Source of the DNA: Pyrinomonadaceae bacterium
GTDB lineage: Bacteria > Acidobacteriota > Blastocatellia > Pyrinomonadales > Pyrinomonadaceae
DNA length: 34,897 bases
Direction: 5' to 3'
Assembly (NCBI GenBank): GCA_019694355.1
Contig: JAIBCB010000008.1
Coordinates: forward strand, 1-34,897
Shown here: positions 23,975 through 32,191 of the stretch, piece after piece
Numbering within the stretch: position 1 is the stretch's first letter
Layout: every line of letters begins with the position of its first letter
The notes under the pieces: model-generated
The model's database searches: none
The model's input: only the letters and a program-made list of their open reading frames with translations
What the model was told of the DNA's origin: nothing
Position numbers and translations under genes: made by a program

Positions 23975-25150
23975 TTACGAATCGAGGGCGTCCAGGGCAG
24001 ACAGGATATCGGCCCTAAGATCCTCAACACCGACGGAGAATCGTATCAGTCCGTCGCCAATGCCGGCAGCCTTTCGCTCTTCAGGCGAAAGCGTCGCATG
24101 GGTCATCGAGGCCGAATGTTGAACGATCGATTCGACACCGCCGAGCGAAGTCGCTAAAGCACACAGTTTCACCGAGTTAACGAACGCACGGCCGCGTTCC
24201 AGCGTGCCAAGGTCGAACGAGATCATCCCGCCAAATCCAGGCGACATCTGCCTTTTCGCGATCTCATGGTTTCGATGGGTGGCGAGGCCGGGATAATAGA
24301 CCTTTTCAACCCGCCCATCCTTCTCCAACATATTCGCCAATGCATATGCGTTAGAATTATGCCGCTCCATTCTAAGGGCGAACGTCCTTATCCCTCGGAG
24401 AGCAAGCCAAGCGACTTGCGGGGCAATATTGCCGCCAAAGAATCGCACTCCTTTCTGACGGGCGGCATCGATCAGATCCGCACTGCCGGCCAAGAGTCCG
24501 GCTGTCAGGTCGCTGTGCCCGCCGATGTACTTGGTCGCACTGTGAGCAACGATATCAATTCCGAGGTCGAGCGGCCGTTGGTTAAAAGGTGTGGCGAATG
24601 TGTTGTCAGCAAGCGTAACAATTCCGAGTCGCTTTGCGGCCGCGGCGACGGCCGCCAGATCCGTTATCTGTAGTATCGGATTTGACGGGCTTTCGATCAG
24701 AAAGAGCTTGGTGTTGCTCTTGGCCGCGGCCTCGTAGGCAGACGCGTCGGCGGCATCGACAAAGATGGTCTCGACACCGAATTCGGACCGCATAAAGCTC
24801 AGCAGATGCTGAGTTGTCGAATATCCCGATCTCGGTGCAACAAGGCTCTCGCCCGTCTTCACATTGGTCAGGATCGCGGCGGCGATAGCTGCCATCCCGG
24901 AGGCAAAAGCCAGCCCTTCGTCCGCATTCTCAAGTTCCGCAATAGCATTTTCGAGGGCATCTGTTGTTGGGTTCCCGATCCTTCCGTAATAAAATCCGGG
25001 CTTGATCTCGTTGTGTATCTCCGCCGCTTCATCCGCATTCTCGAACGCATAGACAGACGCATTATAGACCGGCACCGACAGCGAGCCGTGATTCTCGGAT
25101 CTGTCGAGGCCGGCGTGGACAGCTTTTGTGAATATCGAAGTCTTGTTCAT
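23975..25150 (-). CDS. Cys/Met-metabolism PLP-dependent enzyme (cystathionine gamma-synthase / lyase family)
   Basis: A 391-residue fold-type I PLP enzyme. The PLP lysine is Lys207 in SATKYIGGHSD. The ring-nitrogen Asp is Asp182 in ADNTFATP. The partner-subunit phosphate contacts are in YYGRIGNPTT (Tyr55, Arg57). A tyrosine at 110 (SGYSTTQ) fills the place of the usual YGGT stacking residue. The family includes MetB, MetC, methionine gamma-lyase and O-acetylhomoserine sulfhydrylase; motifs do not separate these, so I give no symbol. The gene is divergent from an ArsR-family regulator, which suggests local control in sulfur amino acid metabolism. Confidence 0.85.
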   Translation of the reverse strand: MNKTSIFTKAVHAGLDRSENHGSLSVPVYNASVYAFENADEAAEIHNEIKPGFYYGRIGNPTTDALENAIAELENADEGLAFASGMAAIAAAILTNVKTGESLVAPRSGYSTTQHLLSFMRSEFGVETIFVDAADASAYEAAAKSNTKLFLIESPSNPILQITDLAAVAAAAKRLGIVTLADNTFATPFNQRPLDLGIDIVAHSATKYIGGHSDLTAGLLAGSADLIDAARQKGVRFFGGNIAPQVAWLALRGIRTFALRMERHNSNAYALANMLEKDGRVEKVYYPGLATHRNHEIAKRQMSPGFGGMISFDLGTLERGRAFVNSVKLCALATSLGGVESIVQHSASMTHATLSPEERKAAGIGDGLIRFSVGVEDLRADILSALDALDS

Positions 25151-25221
25151 AGTAAAAGAATATCTGGTTGCATTTACATATATGCCAGGCGTAATATGTC
25201 AGAGATGGAGGCTTTTGGCCA
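25151..25221. promoter_or_regulatory. divergent promoter region with imperfect inverted repeat
   Basis: This 71-base space lies between the PLP enzyme and the ArsR regulator. CTGGTTGCAT (25164-25173) and ATGCCAGG (25182-25189) form an imperfect inverted repeat around an AT-rich centre, a plausible ArsR-dimer site. GGAGG lies at 25207-25211 before the regulator ATG. Confidence 0.35.
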
Positions 25222-25602
25222 ATGACGAATGGAAATGACCTTGCACTTTGCTCTCTCTTTTTGGCGCTTTCAGATCCGACCCGATTAAGACTACTGCGTT
25301 TGATGGCCGACGAGGAAAGGTCCGTCGGCTATCTCGCTGAAAAGCTTGGCGAAAGCCAACCCAAAATATCCCGCCACCTCGCTTTCCTGCGTGACCACGA
25401 TGTCGTGGCGACGCGCCGTGACGGCAAACACATCTACTATCACATAAATGTTGCTTCCCCGGAGGCCGGCTCTGTGTTATCCGTGATCACCGGGCACTCT
25501 GATGTGCCGGTTCGGCAGCGATCATCAGTCAGGGAAACTTTACACATACGGACTTTCGCATATGATAGTCCTGAGACGGAGATGCCGATCTATTTACTCT
25601 AG
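25222..25602 (+). CDS. ArsR-family transcriptional regulator
   Basis: A 126-residue winged-helix regulator. The core reads LFLALSDPTRLRLLRLM, then YLAEKLGESQPKISRHLAFLRDHDVV (recognition helix), then the wing TRRDGKHIYYHIN. The ArsR metal-binding ELCVCDL motif is replaced by RSVGYLAEK, so a classic arsenite sensor is unlikely. ArsR-family repressors of the methionine cycle such as SahR lack that metal site too. The gene is divergent from a Cys/Met PLP-enzyme gene, its likely target (inference). Its 3' end overlaps the convergent tlyA stop by 4 bases. Confidence 0.87.
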   Translation: MTNGNDLALCSLFLALSDPTRLRLLRLMADEERSVGYLAEKLGESQPKISRHLAFLRDHDVVATRRDGKHIYYHINVASPEAGSVLSVITGHSDVPVRQRSSVRETLHIRTFAYDSPETEMPIYLL

Positions 25603-26345
25603 GCGTCATCAAGCACATAACATGCGAGAAATTCCTTATTTCCTTCGGCTCCGAGGATGGGCGACTCGATCGTCGCTTTTATTCTAAAGCCGAGGCTTTC
25701 TGCGCAGGCGTTGACCTCTTTGACGACGCGTTCGTGTTTTTCCGCCTCGCGGACAATGCCTCCCTTGCCGACCTCGCCCTTGCCGACCTCGAATTGCGGC
25801 TTTATAAGAACAACGGCATGTCCGCCCGGCTTCAGCAACTGCGGAAAGATAGGAAGGATCTTGCGTGCCGAGATGAAAGACACGTCCATGACGATGAGAT
25901 CGAACGCCGTCCCGCCGAGTTCAGCAAGCGTGATCTCACGAGCGTTCGTATTTTCCCGCACCTCGACGCGTTCGTCGCTGCGCAAACGCCAATCAAGCTG
26001 GTTCGTCCCGCTGTCCACGGCGACGACCCTCGCAGCCCCATTCTGCAAAAGGCAGTCCGTAAATCCGCCGGTCGAAGAGCCGATATCAAGGCAATTCCAC
26101 CCTTTTGGTTCGATCTCAAAGTGCGTGAGTGCTGCCTCGAGTTTCAATCCGCCGCGGCCGACATAACGCATTGTTGCGGTCTCTTTGAGACGTATGGCGG
26201 CGTCGGAGGCGACCTTTTCGGACGGCTTTTCGACCCTTCTTTCGTTAACAAGCACGACGCCCGCCATCACAAGGGCCTGCGCCTTCGTCCGCGAATCGGC
26301 CAGGCCGCGTTCCGTAAGCAGAATGTCGATCCTTTCCTTCAGCAT
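25599..26345 (-). CDS. tlyA: TlyA-family rRNA 2'-O-methyltransferase / hemolysin-like
   Basis: A 248-residue protein with an N-terminal S4 RNA-binding domain (MLKERIDILLTERGLADSRTKAQALVMAG) and a C-terminal FtsJ-like methyltransferase. The SAM site is LDIGSSTGGFTDCLLQNGA. Catalytic-type residues are in VMDVSFISARKILP and VLIKPQFEVGK. Homologues methylate 16S and 23S rRNA riboses; some are annotated hemolysin A. The ATG at 26345 is chosen over a TTG at 26360 because the S4 domain begins there. No ribosome-binding site is evident for either. Confidence 0.9.
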   Translation of the reverse strand: MLKERIDILLTERGLADSRTKAQALVMAGVVLVNERRVEKPSEKVASDAAIRLKETATMRYVGRGGLKLEAALTHFEIEPKGWNCLDIGSSTGGFTDCLLQNGAARVVAVDSGTNQLDWRLRSDERVEVRENTNAREITLAELGGTAFDLIVMDVSFISARKILPIFPQLLKPGGHAVVLIKPQFEVGKGEVGKGGIVREAEKHERVVKEVNACAESLGFRIKATIESPILGAEGNKEFLACYVLDDA

Positions 26346-26425
26346 TTTTAATGTAAGCAACTATGGGAGATTCTACCCCAACTTTCGTATCAGGCTATGT
26401 GGCGTGATAAATTTAACCTAAGGAA

Positions 26426-27400
26426 ATGGAACGGTCGCCCTTGGCATTTGTTCGTTACGCGTGGTTTACGCTCGCCTACAACGTCCTCGTTATTCTTTGG
26501 GGCGTCTTTTTGCGTGCGTCAAAATCGGGCGACGGATGCGGCCAGCATTGGCTCACCTGCAACGGCGAGGTCATCCCGAGCGCGCCGGAGTTGAAAGCCG
26601 TGATCGAGTATTCGCATCGAATGATGAGTGCGATCGATGGCGTGGTCGTACTTGCCCTTTTCGTGTGGGCGTTCGTGCTCTGGCGGCGTAGCCGGACCGA
26701 ACAGTCACGCTCGACATTCCTTTTGACCGCCGGCGGAATGTTCTTTGTTATCACTGAAGCTCTGGTCGGTGCCGGCTTGGTGCTTACTGGCAACACTGCC
26801 GAGAATCTGACGGCAGCACGTCCTTTCTGGATGGCCGGGCATTTGATCAACACGTTCATTCTGCTCGGCTTTCTCGCTCTTGCGGCAAGGCGGGCGGCGG
26901 GTGGCTCACGCCTTAGCTTTGGTATCGGAACAAAGCCGTTATTGATGCTCGGTCTGTGCCTTTTGGGAATTCTTGTGGTCGGAACGAGCGGTTCGGTCGC
27001 GGCTCTCGCAAATATGCTTTTCCCGAGCAAGAGTTTGCTTGGCGGCCTGGAGCAGGATCTTTCCTCGGATTCGAACATTCTCGTCCTGCTTCGTCCGCTG
27101 CATCCGCTTATCTCGATCGGAACGATCATTTTCCTCATTTTTGCGGCCGATTGGTTCAAACGAACCTTTCCCAGCGATCGGGAGATCACGCGTTGGGCAA
27201 AGATGCTGTCCTGGCTTGCCATCGTCCAATTCTTCTTCGGAGCCCTTACTTTGCTGACACATATGCCTATCTTGATGCAGATCGGGCATCTGCTGCTAGC
27301 GGACCTCATTTGGATCAGTTTCGTGATCCTCGCCGCAAACACTTTGTCGCCGCAGACTGTTACGCTAAAATCTGCAACAAGGGTGCTCGAAGCGACGTAA
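26426..27400 (+). CDS. ctaA: heme A synthase (COX15/CtaA family)
   Basis: A 324-residue, eight-helix inner-membrane protein. The four conserved heme histidines are in place: His64 (EYSHRMM, with Glu61), His139 (WMAGHL), His226 (LRPLHPL) and His288 (QIGHLL). A Cys38/Cys45 pair (CGQHWLTC) sits in the first external loop at the spacing of the Bacillus CtaA disulfide. The enzyme oxidises the C8 methyl of heme O to give heme A for aa3-type oxidases, so the host respires aerobically. No ctaB or cytochrome oxidase gene is in the window. A terminator follows the stop. Confidence 0.9.
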   Translation: MERSPLAFVRYAWFTLAYNVLVILWGVFLRASKSGDGCGQHWLTCNGEVIPSAPELKAVIEYSHRMMSAIDGVVVLALFVWAFVLWRRSRTEQSRSTFLLTAGGMFFVITEALVGAGLVLTGNTAENLTAARPFWMAGHLINTFILLGFLALAARRAAGGSRLSFGIGTKPLLMLGLCLLGILVVGTSGSVAALANMLFPSKSLLGGLEQDLSSDSNILVLLRPLHPLISIGTIIFLIFAADWFKRTFPSDREITRWAKMLSWLAIVQFFFGALTLLTHMPILMQIGHLLLADLIWISFVILAANTLSPQTVTLKSATRVLEAT

Positions 27401-27417
27401 TGCTTTAATGATTCCCG

Positions 27418-27440
27418 AAGGCGGCATCCACGCCTTTTTC
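27418..27440 (+). terminator. rho-independent terminator of ctaA
   Basis: AAGGCG / CGCCTT form a 6-bp stem around a 7-base loop, followed by TTTC. It lies 17 bases after the ctaA stop and before the start of the regulator operon. Confidence 0.6.
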
Positions 27441-27454
27441 TCCTAGATCGTTTT

Positions 27455-28264
27455 ATGCAGCGGCGGATACTGATTATCGACGACCACGACGATCTCGCAA
27501 GCGCGCTTGGCGAGGTCTTTTCGCACGTCGGCCATGACGTCCGCATCCTTCCGAACCGCGAAGAGGCGATACAGCTGGGCCCGCTTGAAACTTTCGACAT
27601 CGTCATTTCTGACCTCGATGTGAGTTCCGCTGCCGGATCTGCTCCTGCAGATTGCGGTGTTGCCCGCTGCCTTCCGAATCCGACCTTTGTCGAAGGGATC
27701 GACCGCCTCAAGATATTCAAGCTTTGTGCCGCCCTATTTAGACAGGAAGAGTTTGTCGAGGAAGAACTGCAGCAGATCGTCGCGACCGTGCTCGATTACA
27801 AGATCCGCTTTGTCGATAAGGAAGATGAGGTGCAGAAGCTTGTCGAACACATCGAATTTGAGCTGCCGAGCGTCATTTCGCTGATGCACATCGTTCTCGA
27901 ATACCTGATGAAGCGTGTCGAGAAACTCGGCGTCGTAAAACCGGAACGATCGAACCTGTTTGTCGCCCTGGACGAGGCATTTGTGAACGCCGTGAAGCAC
28001 GGGAACAAGTTCGATACGACGAAGATCGTGCGGATCGCTGCCGAGATCTCGCCCGCTGAGGCAAAGTTTACCGTCGAGGACGAAGGCGACGGCTTTGATG
28101 TCAACTCGATCCCTGATCCGCTCGACCCGCAGAATCTCTTCAAAACAAGCGGCCGCGGCGTCCTGTTCATCTACAATATCATGGACGAGGTCAAATACAA
28201 CGACCGCGGCAACCGCCTGACAATGGTCAAAAAAGCGGCCGAGCCGCCAGATGCGACAACTTGA
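27455..28264 (+). CDS. response-regulator receiver fused to an RsbW-like HATPase
   Basis: A 269-residue signalling protein. Residues 1-55 start a receiver domain (RILIIDDHDD, with phospho-acceptor Asp53 in ISDLDV). What follows (56-115) is unlike a normal receiver: the conserved Ser/Thr and Lys segments are hard to place and there is a Ser/Ala/Pro-rich insert. Residues 150-260 form an HATPase_c_2 domain of the anti-sigma-factor kinase type, with N box ALDEAFVNAVKHGN, G1 DEGDGFD and G2 SGRGVLFI. It probably phosphorylates an anti-sigma antagonist or binds a sigma factor in response to phosphorylation. No STAS antagonist or sigma gene is adjacent. It heads a tight operon with the AbrB-like gene and nadE. 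Confidence 0.78.
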   Translation: MQRRILIIDDHDDLASALGEVFSHVGHDVRILPNREEAIQLGPLETFDIVISDLDVSSAAGSAPADCGVARCLPNPTFVEGIDRLKIFKLCAALFRQEEFVEEELQQIVATVLDYKIRFVDKEDEVQKLVEHIEFELPSVISLMHIVLEYLMKRVEKLGVVKPERSNLFVALDEAFVNAVKHGNKFDTTKIVRIAAEISPAEAKFTVEDEGDGFDVNSIPDPLDPQNLFKTSGRGVLFIYNIMDEVKYNDRGNRLTMVKKAAEPPDATT

Positions 28265-28267
28265 TCT

Positions 28268-28438
28268 ATGGAACGTTTCACTGTGACGATCGAAGAAGAC
28301 GGTGGAATCGTAGTTCCGCCTGAAATACTTAACTCCTTGGGTCTTAAAGAAGGCGGCACGGTAGCTCTCGAAGATATCGACGGAAAACTTGTAATCCGAA
28401 AGGATGAAGGAAATTGGGATGAGATGGCTTCCGAATGA
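28268..28438 (+). CDS. small AbrB/MazE-like protein
   Basis: A 56-residue protein starting at the ATG 3 bases after the preceding stop. Its sequence MERFTVTIEEDGGIVVPPE, then ILNSLGLKEGGTVALEDIDGKLVIRK, is the SpoVT/AbrB swapped-hairpin pattern: a strand, a G.(I/V)..P.E.(L) turn, an LGL..G..(V/L) strand. Such proteins are transition-state regulators or antitoxins (MazE, VapB). No toxin gene follows; nadE begins inside its stop codon (ATGA overlap). It is therefore an orphan AbrB-like regulator or a leftover antitoxin in a metabolic operon. Confidence 0.75.
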   Translation: MERFTVTIEEDGGIVVPPEILNSLGLKEGGTVALEDIDGKLVIRKDEGNWDEMASE

Positions 28439-30105
28439 AGGTCACGATCGCACAGATCAACACTACTAACGGTGATGTTGCCGGCAACACGGCGAAGATC
28501 GTTGCTGCGATCGAGAAGGCAAAGGCCGAGGGCTCTGACCTTGTTGTCTTCCCCGAGGTAGCAACTCACGGCTACACGTCGCAGGATTGGTTTCAGGATC
28601 GTGACATCGTGGCCCACGTCGGCGAACCGCTTGCCGATATTCTTCCTGCAACAAAAGGCATTACCGCGATCGTCGGGACCGTTCGCCCAAATGAAGATAA
28701 CGACGGCAGAAGGCTTTATAACTCTGCTGCCGTGATCTCGGACGGTGTGTTGCTCGGTTTTACGGACAAATCGCTGCTGCCGGAATACGATGTCTTTGAC
28801 GATCCGCGTTGGTTCGAGCCTGCCGAATCAGGCACGCATCGCCTTTTTGAGATCGCCGGCAAGAAGGTCGGTGTCGTCGTCTGCGAAGATTTTTGGAACG
28901 ACAAGACGTTCTGGAAAGACCGCCTTTATGAGACCGATCCGACCGACGAGGTCATCTCGCTCGGTGCGGAAGTCCTCGTGTCAATAAACGCATCGCCCTA
29001 CAACAAGGGCAAGATCCGACTTCGCTGCGACATGGTCGCGCATCGCGCAAAGCTGCAAAAGATCCCGATCGTCTTTGTGAATCTTGTCGGCGGCAACGAC
29101 GGCATCGTTTTCGACGGAGCAAGTCTGATCGCTGATGAAGAAGGCGACATCATCCTGCAGGCTCCGGCGTTCGAGGAATTCGTCGAGACGGTCGAACTCG
29201 ATGTTCGCACGCCCGACGCACGCGGCATTACGGGCGGCGAGATCGCATCGATCCATCGGGCGTTGGTTTTGGGAATACGCGATTACGCCCGCAAGAATGG
29301 TTTTGAGAAGGCTTTGCTCGGCCTTTCCGGTGGAATGGATTCGGCGCTCGTCGCGGCTCTCGCGGCCGAAGCTCTCGGACCCGAGAACGTGCTCTGCGTG
29401 ATGATGCCGTCGCCTTATTCATCGCAAGGCAGCGTGACGGACAGCGAAGAACTCGTCGCGAATCTCGGCTGTGAATCTCGAATAGAGCCGATCTCCGATG
29501 CGTTCGAGCTTCTCGCCAAGCAGCTGCATCTCGATAAGCCGACGCGCGGCGGCGAATCTCTCGCTGCCGAGAATATGCAGTCGCGGCTTCGCGGCCTTAT
29601 ATTGATGGCGATCTCGAACTCGGAAAAACGTCTGCTGCTCTCGACCGGCAACAAGAGTGAACTCGCCGTCGGCTACTGCACGCTCTATGGCGATACGAAT
29701 GGCGGCCTCGCCGTCCTCGGCGATGTTCTGAAAACGGAAGTTTGGGACATTGCCCGCGAATTGAACGAAGGTGCGGGCCGCGAGATAATTCCCGTTCGCA
29801 TCATCGAGAAACCGCCGTCGGCAGAACTCGCCCCGAACCAAAAAGACGAGGACAGCCTGCCGCCGTATCCCGTTATGGATCCGATCCTCGAGATGTATTT
29901 CGAGCAGAAGGCCTCGCCCGAAGAGATCATCGCCGCCGGCCACGACCGCGATCGCGTCTATTGGATCCTCAACAAGGTCGAGCATCCCGCGAACGAATTC
30001 AAACGCCAGCAGCTCCCGCCAACCATCATCGTCTCAAAAAATGCCATCGGCGTCGGCCGCCGCCGCCCGATCACTCACCACTACAAGCGCAAGGGCGGCG
30101 TGTGA
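28435..30105 (+). CDS. nadE: glutamine-dependent NAD+ synthetase
   Basis: A 556-residue two-domain enzyme making NAD+ from nicotinic acid adenine dinucleotide, glutamine and ATP. The N-terminal nitrilase-like glutaminase domain shows the Glu-Lys-Cys triad: Glu41 (VFPEVATHGY), Lys112 (TDKSLLPEYDVFDD) and Cys150 (VVVCEDFW). The C-terminal synthetase has the PP-loop SGGMDS (298-303), then STGNKSELAVGYCTLYGD. It is full length, ending in the HHYKRKGGV-type tail common to the family. Its start overlaps the AbrB-like gene, and its stop overlaps the GTG of a headless RHS gene. Confidence 0.95.
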   Translation: MKVTIAQINTTNGDVAGNTAKIVAAIEKAKAEGSDLVVFPEVATHGYTSQDWFQDRDIVAHVGEPLADILPATKGITAIVGTVRPNEDNDGRRLYNSAAVISDGVLLGFTDKSLLPEYDVFDDPRWFEPAESGTHRLFEIAGKKVGVVVCEDFWNDKTFWKDRLYETDPTDEVISLGAEVLVSINASPYNKGKIRLRCDMVAHRAKLQKIPIVFVNLVGGNDGIVFDGASLIADEEGDIILQAPAFEEFVETVELDVRTPDARGITGGEIASIHRALVLGIRDYARKNGFEKALLGLSGGMDSALVAALAAEALGPENVLCVMMPSPYSSQGSVTDSEELVANLGCESRIEPISDAFELLAKQLHLDKPTRGGESLAAENMQSRLRGLILMAISNSEKRLLLSTGNKSELAVGYCTLYGDTNGGLAVLGDVLKTEVWDIARELNEGAGREIIPVRIIEKPPSAELAPNQKDEDSLPPYPVMDPILEMYFEQKASPEEIIAAGHDRDRVYWILNKVEHPANEFKRQQLPPTIIVSKNAIGVGRRRPITHHYKRKGGV

Positions 30106-31289
30106 AGAAAGTTTCAGCCGACGAGGCCACGATCTTCGTGTATGATGCATCTGGAGTATTGATCGCGGAATATTCGGGCGAGGTCGCTGCGGAGCCGCGA
30201 GTTAGTTATTTGACAACCGATCATTTGGGTTCGCCGCGTGTGACGACGAATGAGCGTGGGGTGGTGGTAAATCGGCGGGATTTTATGGCATTTGGCGAAG
30301 AGGCGATCTCGGTGCAGCGTGTGGGCGGCGGTTCGGGGAACGGCTACGAGGCCGCCGGGGCGACGCGGAAGGATTACACGGGCTACGAGAAAGATGCCGA
30401 GACGGGGCTTGAGTACGCACAGGCACGGTACTACAACCCGACGCATGGGCGGTTCACGAGCGTCGATCCGCTGACGGCTTCGGCGACCATACGCAACCCG
30501 CAAACCCTCAACCGCTACTCCTACGCCCTCAACTCCCCATACAAATTCACCGATCCCCTCGGCCTGCTCTCCCAATACACAACCGGCGCCTGCGGAGGAA
30601 GGTGTCCCAATTCAGGACCGTCGAGTGGAATGACCGGACGCGATTCAAGCTTCGATTGGGCTTTTGACTGGTACGGAGAAGTAGGCGGCTATGAGTTGGA
30701 TCAGCCTGACGGATCAAAAGTTGTAAATGGCAAAGTTGTTCCGCCACCAGTTGATCCCCCACCACCACAAGTTGGGGTCATTTTTCAGGCGGGCGAGATT
30801 TGGCCGTTCGACAAGCAAGAGAACACAGTATATTACGACCTTCCACCTGCCATTCAAAAGATTTCTGCACCACCCTACTGGCGTCGTGACTTTGTGTTCA
30901 ATCTTGCATTTCGACTGGACGATCTTGCGACTGGCGCGACTTTTACAGACTATACATTCGAAGTTGAATACGGCGACGGGAAGACCGTAGAGGGCACTAA
31001 GACAGAAGGAGAGCAAACGGCCGACAAAAGGTCGATTGACCAACTAGTCGCTACCTACGTGGTTTATTCTGATCGATATGGCGAGGGTGCAATCGGCTCG
31101 GACGGTCGTGATAAAATTCCGGCAGTTAGTGTGCCTGAAGACCGTGGAGTTGAAATTAGCGGTTCGATAAATGTGTTTGCTAAAGGCTGGGTAGCTCGCT
31201 CGCGCTTTACGGTGTCTGTTAAAGGAAGTAATGCGAAGGCTACTCCGTACAAACTGACACCCTTGGTCTGGGAACGAGTTGGGAAGTAG
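30102..31289 (+). CDS. headless RHS-core fragment with a variable C-terminal tip (RHS-1)
   Basis: From a GTG overlapping the nadE stop, 395 codons encode the end of an RHS/YD-repeat protein: IFVYDASGVLIAEYSGE, TTDHLGSPRVTTNERG, GYEKDAETGLEYAQARYYN, GRFTSVDPLT, NRYSYALNSPYKFTDPLGLL (core to about residue 155). A unique tip of about 240 residues follows, with linker GACGGRCPNSG and a proline run PPPVDPPPP, then a beta-rich part. There is no signal peptide and none of the long repeat cage that normally precedes the core. It is either a displaced tip cassette or a 5'-truncated gene; the frame runs open into nadE but that part is not RHS. I do not recognise the tip domain. Confidence 0.7.
   Translation: MKKVSADEATIFVYDASGVLIAEYSGEVAAEPRVSYLTTDHLGSPRVTTNERGVVVNRRDFMAFGEEAISVQRVGGGSGNGYEAAGATRKDYTGYEKDAETGLEYAQARYYNPTHGRFTSVDPLTASATIRNPQTLNRYSYALNSPYKFTDPLGLLSQYTTGACGGRCPNSGPSSGMTGRDSSFDWAFDWYGEVGGYELDQPDGSKVVNGKVVPPPVDPPPPQVGVIFQAGEIWPFDKQENTVYYDLPPAIQKISAPPYWRRDFVFNLAFRLDDLATGATFTDYTFEVEYGDGKTVEGTKTEGEQTADKRSIDQLVATYVVYSDRYGEGAIGSDGRDKIPAVSVPEDRGVEISGSINVFAKGWVARSRFTVSVKGSNAKATPYKLTPLVWERVGK
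30242..30268 (+). repeat. 27-bp perfect direct repeat, copy 1 (inside RHS-1 core)
   Basis: Begins GACGACGAATGAGCGTGGGG and ends TGGTGGT, encoding part of TTNERGVVV just after DHLGSPR. The identical 27 bases recur at 32798-32824, at the very start of RHS-2. Confidence 0.9.
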
Positions 31290-31308
31290 AGTCGAGAGGT
31301 ATGCAGGA

Positions 31309-32142
31309 ATGAAGATTGTTTTTGGGAAAAGGATTGTCGTTGGAATATACCGGAATACAGCGCTGGTCGCTGTTGCCATGCTGATATGTTGTGTGGGTTG
31401 CGTTTCAGCCCAGAGCGTAGCAGACGAGTCGTTGCGCGACAAACGGGTGTCGCTGCACATGAAGGCGAAGACATTCCGTGTCATTACCGCCCGTCTGATG
31501 TTCAAGTATGATGTTCCGATCGGGTTTGAGCAGTCGATTCTTGATAATGATCCGGTGATCAGGTATTACCAGTTGGAACCACAGCTACCCCTAGATCCGA
31601 AATATATGGGCGATATCGAAATCCCGTCCTTTACCACAGAAGTATCTGCTGAGTACTTACTTACAGTTGATTTCGAGAACGCGAGATTGGAAGACGTTAT
31701 GGATTCCATCGTCTCTCAGATGAAGAACTACCAATGGACGATCAACGACGGGGTAGTCAACATCTTTCCTATAAAAGGCAGAGACCCACGGCTGGAGAAA
31801 CTTCTTGGTTCCAACGTGGATGAATTCTTATACGGAAAAGGGCAGCCGATTGGTTCGATTGAGCCGAAGATCACGTTTTATCTCCCAATGTTTCAGAAGT
31901 TCTTGGATGAATATGATCTTGGTACCAATAACGATATTCCTTACCTAGAATGTTATGGACCAAATAATAATATTGAGTGCGCCGGCGATAGAAAGTTGAC
32001 CGCTCCGATCATTCTCAAAGATGTGACATTCCGAGAATTGCTCAATAAGATCACCAAGATAAAACGCGGCGGCTGGCTACTGCGGCTAACACGATCGCGG
32101 CCCGACGACCCACAACGTGAATATCTGGAGTTGAAGGTCTGA
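31309..32142 (+). CDS. secreted protein with STN-like repeat, unknown function
   Basis: A 277-residue protein with a signal peptide (NTALVAVAMLICCVGCVSAQS; the first charged residues are KIVFGKRIV). GAGAGG lies 9 bases before the ATG at 31309. The mature part has segments like the secretin/TonB short N-terminal (STN) fold: VSLHMKAKTFRVITARLMFKYDVPIGFE, then VDFENARLEDVMDSIVSQMKNYQWTINDGVVNIFP, and a later ILKDVTFRELLNKITKIKRGGWLLRL. No secretin or barrel domain follows. It starts 19 bases after the RHS-1 stop, so it may belong to the RHS-1 cassette. The STN link is my reading of the pattern and is moderate at best. Confidence 0.65.
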   Translation: MKIVFGKRIVVGIYRNTALVAVAMLICCVGCVSAQSVADESLRDKRVSLHMKAKTFRVITARLMFKYDVPIGFEQSILDNDPVIRYYQLEPQLPLDPKYMGDIEIPSFTTEVSAEYLLTVDFENARLEDVMDSIVSQMKNYQWTINDGVVNIFPIKGRDPRLEKLLGSNVDEFLYGKGQPIGSIEPKITFYLPMFQKFLDEYDLGTNNDIPYLECYGPNNNIECAGDRKLTAPIILKDVTFRELLNKITKIKRGGWLLRLTRSRPDDPQREYLELKV

Positions 32143-32191
32143 GATGGTTCCGTGAGCATTGGTGACAACCGGTAATTTCATTGGAGTGGTA

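Noticed and set aside
26346..26360. TTG start adding five residues to TlyA.
   Set aside because: The S4 domain starts at the ATG at 26345 and the TTG has no ribosome-binding site.
26476..27720. 414-codon minus-strand frame opposite heme A synthase.
   Set aside because: It is antisense to a gene with all four heme histidines and eight membrane helices; its translation is Arg/Ser-rich with no domain.
29742..30101. Upstream extension of the RHS-1 reading frame inside nadE.
   Set aside because: The frame is open by chance; the translation is Arg/Pro-rich shadow sequence of nadE with no RHS character until 30102.
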